Shown here in pieces: positions 1-5,441 of a stretch of DNA of 10,889 nucleotides (the first letter of the stretch is position 1; every line of letters starts with the position of its first letter). A program made the translations under genes and the position numbers. This DNA comes from Candidatus Baldrarchaeota archaeon (lineage in GTDB: Archaea; Asgardarchaeota; Baldrarchaeia; Baldrarchaeales; DXJG01). The stretch spans positions 1 to 10,889 of the forward strand of contig JAUQZC010000005.1 in the NCBI GenBank assembly GCA_030587435.1, written 5' to 3'. Below the pieces are notes generated by a model, which ran no database searches, had not been told where the DNA came from, and was given only the letters and a program-made list of their open reading frames with translations.

Positions 1-16
1 TGGCGGGATATAAGGG

Positions 17-961
17 CTGTCCCAGTTAGATAAAGAGTACTATACTACTGGGGAAGCAGCTAAAATAATTGGTGTCAGTTTTAGAACCATAAAACGTTGG
101 ATTTATGCTGGAAGAATAAGGACGTTAAAGACCGCTGGAGGCCATTATAGGATACCGAGAGATGAAATAAAAAGACTTCTTTCTGAGACCGAGGATCAAT
201 TTGCAGCTAAAATTATTGATCTTATTAGTAAAAAGAAGGTTGCCTACTTGCGTGAGCTTCAAGTTTGTCTAGAAGACGAGTATCCTCATAAAGATACTCA
301 TGACAAATTAAAAGTCCTTGTTGACCGTAAGAAAATAAAAACTAGCTTGGTAGATGACCATAGATGGTATTTCCCTCCTGATTTGGAATGGGATGACGTA
401 AAAGAGATTGCGGAGCAGAAAGCTGAATACGCAAAATTACTTAAGAATTATGAAAGAAGTTTTAACTATAAAGGGTTAAAATACGAAGATTATGCAGAAT
501 ATTTGGTGGAACAAGCCTTAATTAGAGCTGGGTTCACAGTTGTTGCTAAAGATACCTATTATTTTAACGGTTTAGTCTATATGCCGAATAGAGGACCTGG
601 GAGACCAAGAGACCTTGATTTCATAGCTAAGCTTCCTGATAAAGATATATTCGTTGGCATTGAAGTTAAAAACAGAATGGAACCCCCTAAGGGAGCGGTT
701 GTAAACGAGTTCATCGAAATCTGTAGAACTTTAAACCTAAAGCCACTTTTAATCAGCAGAATGGCTCATCCCATGACATTTGACGTCTTGAAAAGGCTAG
801 GTGGATGGGTAGTCGTCTTTAAACAACAGTTTTTAAAGCCCGGTTTCCCCAGAGACGCCCTTAACTTCCTTAGACAGATAGGGATCCCCGTAGCCGTGTA
901 CCGTTGGCCGCCAGACTACCTAGTAAACAAACTTATTAAAGCCGCACAAAACATTAATTAA
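17..961 (+). CDS. HTH (excisionase/MerR-like) and PD-(D/E)XK nuclease-fold fusion protein
   Basis: The frame is open from the stop at 11-13 to the TAA at 959-961. Residues about 8-55 form an excisionase-type helix-turn-helix: YYTTGEAAKIIGV, then RTIKRWIYAGRI and GGHYRIPRDEI. This module binds DNA in excisionases and in IS607-type resolvases. The C-terminal half looks like a PD-(D/E)XK nuclease: acidic helix EDYAEYLVEQAL, then RDLDF (Asp near residue 201) and GIEVKNR (Glu216, Lys218), followed by a Rossmann-like alternation of strands and helices. The inferred role is site-directed DNA cleavage or binding; no family name is claimed. There is no ATG, GTG or TTG before TTG at 248, and starting there would delete the HTH. 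CTG at 17 gives the natural-looking N-terminus MSQLDKEYYT and is chosen provisionally. It converges with the HD-protein gene. Confidence 0.7.
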   Translation: MSQLDKEYYTTGEAAKIIGVSFRTIKRWIYAGRIRTLKTAGGHYRIPRDEIKRLLSETEDQFAAKIIDLISKKKVAYLRELQVCLEDEYPHKDTHDKLKVLVDRKKIKTSLVDDHRWYFPPDLEWDDVKEIAEQKAEYAKLLKNYERSFNYKGLKYEDYAEYLVEQALIRAGFTVVAKDTYYFNGLVYMPNRGPGRPRDLDFIAKLPDKDIFVGIEVKNRMEPPKGAVVNEFIEICRTLNLKPLLISRMAHPMTFDVLKRLGGWVVVFKQQFLKPGFPRDALNFLRQIGIPVAVYRWPPDYLVNKLIKAAQNIN

Positions 962-1019
962 AACTATGACATCCACCCAGTAGTAGAATTAAATGAAACA
1001 ATTCCTAAAATTCCGTTAT

Positions 1020-1056
1020 GGCGTATTTTTCGTGTAGTCGCCGACTTTTTATGATA
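1020..1056 (+). terminator. T-rich stretch, probable transcription end of the HTH-nuclease gene
   Basis: About 60 to 90 bases past the stop, the + strand carries two T-tracts (TTTTT near 1024-1028 and 1047-1051). A short GGCG...CGCC complementarity lies between 1019 and 1043. Archaeal polymerases terminate at T-tracts in the non-template strand. Assignment is by position and composition only. Confidence 0.35.
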
Positions 1057-1091
1057 TCAAGCATTATGAAAATGGAAAGCAAGAATAATTT

Positions 1092-2882
1092 TCACTTCGA
1101 GTCAATCTGATGAAAAATTGGTAGGAAATACATGAATATTTGATTAAATATAATTTCCGTTACTTTATTTCTCTCCTCGTCGGATTCTAGGGCTCTATCA
1201 AATATAATAAAGAGGTATGGTGTTTTTTCCATATCTTTTCCTTCTAAATATCTGTATAGATCGTTCAAGGTCTTAATATCTCTGAAGTCGCTATCAATTC
1301 TTCTAAAAAAGTAATAATTTGCTAATACATGACAATTCAGGTTATGTATATGCTCATTAATATCTTTTTGAATATTATACTCCAATAGTGGTATATCCAA
1401 GGTTAGATATATATCTGAACGCGAGGCGGAAATGAGGTTATATATATTTGTTAATGCGACTTCTTTTTTCATTTTAGTGTTTTGAAGAACTCTTTTCAAT
1501 ATCTCGGATAGCGTCTGAGATGAAACTATTAGAATAGTTTTATCATAAACATCGAGGTTTACACAGTCAAAACTCATGTTTATCTTGGGATTATGTATCC
1601 TTTGGACATTATTTTCCAAAACGTCGATTATACATGGAAGATAATCAAAAAAGTCAATTAAGTTTGCTGATTTATTGACAAACTCCCGATACTTATCATC
1701 ACCCATAAGTAGATGACTGTAACCTTTTGCTATACTTAATATTCTATTTGTATATTCCTTCATAAGGAAATCCTGCATAAGCAAATAACCCATTACAGCC
1801 TTTATTTTTGTGGAATAACTGGCTATTTGGTCTCCAACCTGTGAGATTATATCAATTACAGTATAAGCTAATCGAGTGAGAAGAGAATCGATGAGAGACC
1901 TTTCAAGTCCTTCATACACGATCTTATAAATTTTTTTCCTCAAACTATCCATCAATTTCCTAAAATCTTGATCTATATCTAGATACTCACCATTATGGCA
2001 TTTAATTTGAAAGGAATCATTTTTATTTTGTTGCATGAACTGTATAAATTGTTCCTGTTGTTCATCACTTAACTTCTTTAGAATGCCAGCGTGATGAGAA
2101 TCTCTTATCATCCAATCTAGTCTATCCGTGTTGACACCTCCCCTCTTTTCATATTGTCCTATTATTGTCGTCAGAAGATGGGCTCTTCGTAATATGTCTT
2201 TATCACTTAAGTCGGAAAACAAAGGAAATTCTTCCTCTGCAATAATCTGTGCAATGAACTTTATAAATTTCTCAGGAGTGTGTAATTGCTGGTCATTTGC
2301 TTTTTCCCTGTAATAACACGTTTCTAGAGCTCTTTTAATTTGCTCATTTTCCAGCAGAAGATAAATTGTAATAGCTATGTCTAACTTCTTCGGAGAAAAC
2401 AAATGAAAAAACTTCAATTCTTTTAACAAATCAACAACATAGCCGGTGATTCCATCTAAAGCATGACCCCATGCTGGGTGTCCAAGATCGTGTAGTAGAG
2501 AAGCTATCTGGATTATAAGTTCATCATTTTGTTCAATTTTTAGCTTATATTCCCTTTTTAATTTTTTAAGTATCTTAGTACTTCTGTACATTACACCAAT
2601 ACTATGCTCGAGTCGTGAATGAGAAGCACCTGGCAAAAATAGATAAGTATGAGCAAGTTGTCTAATTTCTGACAACCTACTGGTTATTGGTAGGAGCATT
2701 AAGTATCTTATATATTTGGGTAAGTAAATTTTATCGTATATTGGGTCAATAGTCTGGTAGTCGCTTACTTTTTCATATTTTACTTCCCTACCTATGTCAC
2801 GATTAAATCGGTATTCATAATATCCAACAAGATCGTAAAATATTCCCTCAAATATACCAGTACCTATAATTGGTTTCCACAT
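1092..2882 (-). CDS. SAMHD1-like HD-domain phosphohydrolase (putative dNTPase)
   Basis: The protein has 596 aa with an ATG start at 2882. The HD-superfamily metal site is complete: RLEHSIGV (His93), LHDLGHPAWGH (His131-Asp132, His136), and NTDRLDWMIRDSHHAGI with the fourth metal ligand at Asp253. These blocks match SAMHD1 and related COG1078 proteins in order and spacing. The DRLDW...RDSHHAGI block corresponds to SAMHD1 DKWDYFARDCHHLGI, with Trp257 in place of the substrate-stacking Tyr. Related enzymes hydrolyse dNTPs to nucleoside plus triphosphate. The last ~300 residues are not recognised and may regulate or oligomerise the enzyme. No membrane segment is seen. It follows the small winged-helix-like gene by 5 bp on the same strand, so the two probably form one transcript. 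Whether it guards dNTP pools, restricts viruses or hydrolyses another nucleotide cannot be read from sequence. Confidence 0.82.
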   Translation of the reverse strand: MWKPIIGTGIFEGIFYDLVGYYEYRFNRDIGREVKYEKVSDYQTIDPIYDKIYLPKYIRYLMLLPITSRLSEIRQLAHTYLFLPGASHSRLEHSIGVMYRSTKILKKLKREYKLKIEQNDELIIQIASLLHDLGHPAWGHALDGITGYVVDLLKELKFFHLFSPKKLDIAITIYLLLENEQIKRALETCYYREKANDQQLHTPEKFIKFIAQIIAEEEFPLFSDLSDKDILRRAHLLTTIIGQYEKRGGVNTDRLDWMIRDSHHAGILKKLSDEQQEQFIQFMQQNKNDSFQIKCHNGEYLDIDQDFRKLMDSLRKKIYKIVYEGLERSLIDSLLTRLAYTVIDIISQVGDQIASYSTKIKAVMGYLLMQDFLMKEYTNRILSIAKGYSHLLMGDDKYREFVNKSANLIDFFDYLPCIIDVLENNVQRIHNPKINMSFDCVNLDVYDKTILIVSSQTLSEILKRVLQNTKMKKEVALTNIYNLISASRSDIYLTLDIPLLEYNIQKDINEHIHNLNCHVLANYYFFRRIDSDFRDIKTLNDLYRYLEGKDMEKTPYLFIIFDRALESDEERNKVTEIIFNQIFMYFLPIFHQIDSK

Positions 2883-2887
2883 TTAAC

Positions 2888-3241
2888 TCACGTACCCAAC
2901 GAGACATCTATAGCACTATCTATTCTCTTTAAATATTCTTCAAACAATCTTGTCTTTATTTTCCGTGGAAAATCCTCAACAGCCTTTGCTATCTCTCCCA
3001 ACAATTCTTTCACTATTATTTTGGTAATACTTTTATCATTTCGCACCAATTCAATAGCACCTAGATCTTTCAAATATTCTAAATCCCGGCATAAATCCCT
3101 CTCTCCATCATGAAAAAATAGTCTATGTTTCATTCCTAATTCAACAAATATAAAATTCATAAAATTTCTGAAATTAATAATATTTTCTCCCCGTCTTATA
3201 CTATACTTCCATAAAATATATGCCGTATAGTTCCAGGCCAT
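2888..3241 (-). CDS. small winged-helix-like protein, partner of the HD phosphohydrolase
   Basis: This 117-aa protein is not recognised as a named family. Its middle part (RDLEYLKDLGAIELVRNDKS) reads like the recognition helix and wing of a winged-helix domain, followed by a helical C-terminus rich in Lys, Glu and Arg. The ATG at 3241 is preferred because a strong Shine-Dalgarno GAGGGGG (3252-3258) sits 10 bases upstream. An in-frame TTG at 3250 is only 1 base from that motif. The gene is promoter-proximal and 5 bp upstream of the HD gene, an arrangement expected for a regulator, antitoxin-like partner or sensor of the enzyme. That role is inference from context. Confidence 0.6.
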   Translation of the reverse strand: MAWNYTAYILWKYSIRRGENIINFRNFMNFIFVELGMKHRLFFHDGERDLCRDLEYLKDLGAIELVRNDKSITKIIVKELLGEIAKAVEDFPRKIKTRLFEEYLKRIDSAIDVSLGT

Positions 3242-3251
3242 CCTAAACAAG

Positions 3252-3315
3252 CCCCCTCATATATAACTCTCCTTAATATTTTTGTTCAATCCTTATGCTC
3301 AATCGTATATTTAAC
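3252..3315 (-). promoter_or_regulatory. probable promoter and RBS of the winged-helix/HD unit
   Basis: On the minus strand a TATA-like TTAAATATA lies at about 3305-3313. The strong ribosome binding site GAGGGGG is at 3252-3258, ahead of ATG 3241. A start of transcription near 3284 would leave a leader of about 40 bases. The rest of the gap up to 3421 is AT-rich and holds no recognisable gene. Confidence 0.45.
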
Positions 3316-3421
3316 ATTTTGCCTTTAATTATCCTCATCAGCATCTCATCACATGATTCGAATCTTTAAACGTTTGCTTTATTTAAAAAAGTTGTCTACT
3401 TTTATTTTCTGTTCGTCCCAT

Positions 3422-3940
3422 TTAGGCACCTCTTACTTGTTCTTGTCCCTTTTCTCCTTTTACCTCTCTTAGATATGAGTGAAAAATCAACTGTATCAAA
3501 GTAGTTATCGGATAGTGAACGTCGTGAAACCACCTTCCCTCCTTTCTAAGCTCCTTTACTTTTTCTCGAAGCTCATCAACGATATCAGAAAAATCAATCA
3601 CAGTTATCCCCTTTTGACTCGCATATTCCTTTATCTCAGAGGTCGTAGCCCAGCAGAAAATAAATTTCCGAGGATTCACCAACCCCAATTCCTTCAACCT
3701 CTCTTGAAATCCTTCATCATTAAACCGTTCCTCAATCTCGTCAATTACCTTTCTATTTAAACTCCACGATTTAACTTCCCCAACAAGAGCATCAACCACC
3801 TTACCACTCTCCAATTGCACCGCAACAATATCAATATCACCATATCCCCTACTCTTCCTAAACTTAACATCCTGCCTCACAAAATAATCATGCACAAACT
3901 CCAAATACTCCCTAACCAAAAGCTCATAAACACTACTCAC
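3422..3940 (-). CDS. small PD-(D/E)XK nuclease-like protein
   Basis: The 172-aa protein carries the PD-(D/E)XK signature: N-terminal helix YELLVREYLEFV with Glu6, then YGDIDIVAV with Asp37, and LVGEVKSWSL with Glu55 and Lys57. A segment starting PRKFIFCWAT, followed by ITVIDFSDIV, continues the restriction-endonuclease-like fold, and the C-terminus is charged and helical. Size and layout fit archaeal Holliday-junction-resolvase-like or Mrr-like small nucleases, but no specific family is assigned. GTG at 3940 is chosen because GGGGAGG at 3947-3953 lies 6 bases upstream, ideal Shine-Dalgarno spacing; an in-frame TTG at 3958 would start upstream of that site. A TATA-like TTTATATGAT at about 3976-3986 gives a short leader. 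It is the second nuclease-fold gene in the window and is not similar to the first beyond the fold. Confidence 0.72.
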   Translation of the reverse strand: MSSVYELLVREYLEFVHDYFVRQDVKFRKSRGYGDIDIVAVQLESGKVVDALVGEVKSWSLNRKVIDEIEERFNDEGFQERLKELGLVNPRKFIFCWATTSEIKEYASQKGITVIDFSDIVDELREKVKELRKEGRWFHDVHYPITTLIQLIFHSYLREVKGEKGQEQVRGA

Positions 3941-3946
3941 ACCAAT

Positions 3947-3953
3947 CCTCCCC
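3947..3953 (-). promoter_or_regulatory. Shine-Dalgarno site fixing the GTG start at 3940
   Basis: The minus strand reads GGGGAGG, then ATTGGT, then GTG. This perfect anti-16S match at 6-nt spacing decides the start codon of the nuclease gene over TTG 3958. Confidence 0.65.
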
Positions 3954-3964
3954 GACAATAAAAT

Positions 3965-4205
3965 ATGTCAAAAAGGTATCATATAAACATTAACCTCGAT
4001 TACACGGCTAAGATATCCATAACACATAACCTCATAACTTCTAGACCACAAATTCAAATCTGGAACCACACCACTCAATTACCTTATGCTAGGAGACATA
4101 TTCTTCATCTCCATCGGAGAAAGAAAAAACGAAATCACAATGCCCCTAAAAGTAGACAAAAAACACCTCACACTTCTCCCAAAAATAAATCCAACACTCC
4201 CTTAG
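3965..4205 (+). pseudogene. possible degraded small coding region (gene-poor stretch 3959-4279)
   Basis: No intact recognisable gene lies between the nuclease and the membrane protein. Two + strand frames look protein-like in succession. The frame from ATG 3965 begins MSKRYHININLDYTAKISIT and degrades into Arg/His/Lys-rich sequence. The frame open from 4038 (ATG 4086) encodes LGDIFFISIGERKNEITMPL and ends at TAG 4203-4205. Joining them needs one frameshift near 4035-4045, which would give roughly an 80-aa protein. The strong AC bias of the strand keeps frames open by chance, so this may be spurious. Confidence 0.22.
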
Positions 4206-4279
4206 AAAACTAAAAGCGAAAAGAGAACATCATAGTTTAAACCCGAAAATAATTAATCCACATAGAGCAGGATAAATAC

Positions 4280-5029
4280 ATGTGGTATAAATTGAATAAA
4301 ACAACGATAAAGTCTGAAAGCGAGAGAACCCTTAAAATCGAAGAAAACCTTAGAATATCTTTAATTTCATTTTTAATACTTCTCGCATTAGTTGAAGTAA
4401 TTTATTGGAATCTGTATCCAACAACCATTTACCCCTTAACATGTAGATCACTAGTTCAAATAAGTATCGTTATTATTGGAATATTTTACCCTCTCACCGT
4501 AAACCTAGCACTCAACATAAGTAACCGGATAAGCGAACGACTAGGAAACTGGACTGAAAAAATACCAGAAATCTTTTCGGAAAAAACGAAAAGAACAATA
4601 TTCTCTCTTGTAAAATTAGGATATAGAGAAATAAAATCAGAGGAAGAATTAAAAGAATATCAAAAAATCAAGGAAGAAATGAAAAAACTTGAGAAACTCA
4701 CTCCACCTAAAGAAATGGTAAAACGTTTTCAAAAAATGCCACAACATATCAGAAACATGGCATTAACTGGACTACCATTCATCATAGGACTCATTTACAT
4801 CGACATTTATCTTTTAATAATCAACGAACCCATAAAAACCAACGATCCAAAATTCATAGGATTCATGATACTATTCGCCATTACTCTTACCATAATTTTA
4901 GACATCTTCATGGAAACCCTAAAATTCACAACAGTCACAGAAATAATAGACAAAACCGTCAGAGAAGGAACAAAACTACTAAACGAAATAACAAAAACAA
5001 TAAAAATAATCAAAGAAATCAAAGACTAA
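4280..5029 (+). CDS. unrecognised four-helix membrane protein
   Basis: The product has 249 aa and belongs to no family I recognise. Four hydrophobic segments are visible at about residues 27-43, 58-79, 161-181 and 192-210. The first pair and the second pair are separated by an ~80-residue soluble loop holding a strongly charged, coiled-coil-like run (EEELKEYQKIKEEMKKLEKL). The C-terminal tail (about 214-249) is amphipathic and Lys-rich. This two-hairpin layout with a cytoplasmic central domain is compatible with an integral membrane sensor, pore or scaffold, but no catalytic motif is evident. ATG 4280 has only a weak AGGA upstream. AT-rich TATA-like sequence at about 4245-4255 would place transcription start close to the ATG. 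Codons in the second half become AC-rich like the surrounding strand. Confidence 0.6.
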   Translation: MWYKLNKTTIKSESERTLKIEENLRISLISFLILLALVEVIYWNLYPTTIYPLTCRSLVQISIVIIGIFYPLTVNLALNISNRISERLGNWTEKIPEIFSEKTKRTIFSLVKLGYREIKSEEELKEYQKIKEEMKKLEKLTPPKEMVKRFQKMPQHIRNMALTGLPFIIGLIYIDIYLLIINEPIKTNDPKFIGFMILFAITLTIILDIFMETLKFTTVTEIIDKTVREGTKLLNEITKTIKIIKEIKD

Positions 5030-5266
5030 ACACACAAAATCCCATTTAACAACAACCACCATTATCCATATCCATTAATCTGCTTCACATAGCCCCAAAC
5101 GCACTACCATACCCATCAAACCTCATCACCACCACAATTCTAATCTCCACCACTTACCAAACAGTTTCACATCCCAAAACATAAAAGAAACCCAAAAACC
5201 GACAAAACAAACAAAACCAGGAACAGAGTTCAGAACAAGCCCGAAAGAGGAAAAGAAGCAAAATAG
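5030..5266. other. gene-free AC-rich stretch at the composition switch
   Basis: Neither strand carries a convincing reading frame here; the best minus-strand frames stop within about 20 codons. The + strand is extremely poor in G: 5101-5160 counts A21 C26 G1 T12. No direct repeats, tRNA or box C/D pair was found. The right end (about 5220-5266) becomes purine-rich and serves as the T-rich downstream region of the tRNA gene on the minus strand. It lies where the strand composition of the window inverts. Confidence 0.6.
5247..5266 (-). terminator. T-rich terminator of the tRNA gene
   Basis: Directly after the discriminator base the minus strand reads CTATTTTGCTTCTTTTCCTC, a typical T-tract stop for archaeal tRNA transcription. 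No CCA is encoded. Confidence 0.55.
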
Positions 5267-5371
5267 TAGCGGGGGGAGGATTTGAACCTCCGATCTCGGG
5301 GTTTCTTTCCCCGAGGGGGTTTCCGTCGGGGTTATGAGCCCCGCGGGATCTCCTGGCTACCCCACCCCGCT
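5267..5371 (-). tRNA. initiator tRNA-Met (CAU) with a 30-nt intron
   Basis: The minus strand folds as a complete cloverleaf. The acceptor stem AGCGGGG pairs with CCCCGCU, anticodon stem CGGGG pairs with CCCCG around the loop CUCAUAA, the variable loop is AGAUC, and the T arm GGAGG-UUCAAAU-CCUCC is intact. The discriminator is A and CCA is not encoded. The A1-U72 pair and three consecutive G-C pairs at 29-31/39-41 are initiator hallmarks, so this is tRNA-iMet rather than elongator tRNA-Met or the tRNA-Ile2 acted on by TiaS. Removing 30 nt leaves a 75-nt tRNA. The splice point is ambiguous over 8 bases of repeated sequence; bulge-helix-bulge geometry places it at the canonical 37/38 position. 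A TTTAAA element at 5413-5418, in the gap after tiaS, is the likely promoter. Confidence 0.93.
5303..5332 (-). other. tRNA intron (canonical position 37/38)
   Basis: With this placement the two 3-nt bulges (UAA at the 5' site, AAA at the 3' site) are separated by four opposed bases. The outer helix is the anticodon stem. The inner helix is a 6-bp intron stem CCCCGA/UCGGGG. That is exactly BHB geometry, but only two of the four central pairs are Watson-Crick (C-G, U-A); the others are C/A and A/A oppositions. The exact boundary is inferred from this fold. Confidence 0.7.
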
Positions 5372-5412
5372 TTGTTGTGGTGGGGTCGTGTATTTTGTGT
5401 GTTTTTTGGTTT

Positions 5413-5418
5413 TTTAAA
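5413..5418 (-). promoter_or_regulatory. TATA-like element for the tRNA gene
   Basis: TTTAAA (palindromic) within AAATTTAAAAAACC on the minus strand, 42 bases ahead of the mature 5' end. It lies in the 70-bp gap between the tiaS stop and the tRNA, allowing a 5' leader of about 15 bases for RNase P to remove. Confidence 0.4.
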
Positions 5419-5441
5419 TTTGTTGGTTGTTTTTGGTTTTG

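Noticed and set aside
3300..3362. Box C/D sRNA-like motifs (GTGATGA and CTGATGAGG) on the minus strand upstream of the winged-helix gene
   Set aside because: The C-like and D-like boxes are only 4 bases apart, too close for a guide, and no terminal stem or second box pair is visible.
3479..3760. Plus-strand frame of 93 codons opposite the small nuclease gene
   Set aside because: Antisense to a gene with clear nuclease motifs and a strong ribosome binding site.
5267..5371. tRNA as tRNA-Ile2, the substrate of neighbouring TiaS
   Set aside because: A1-U72, the GGG/CCC anticodon stem and overall sequence are initiator tRNA-Met features; sharing the CAU anticodon is not enough.
5240..5400. Integration site (att) at the tRNA 3' end bounding the left accessory region
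   Set aside because: No integrase gene and no second copy of the tRNA 3' end were found in the window.
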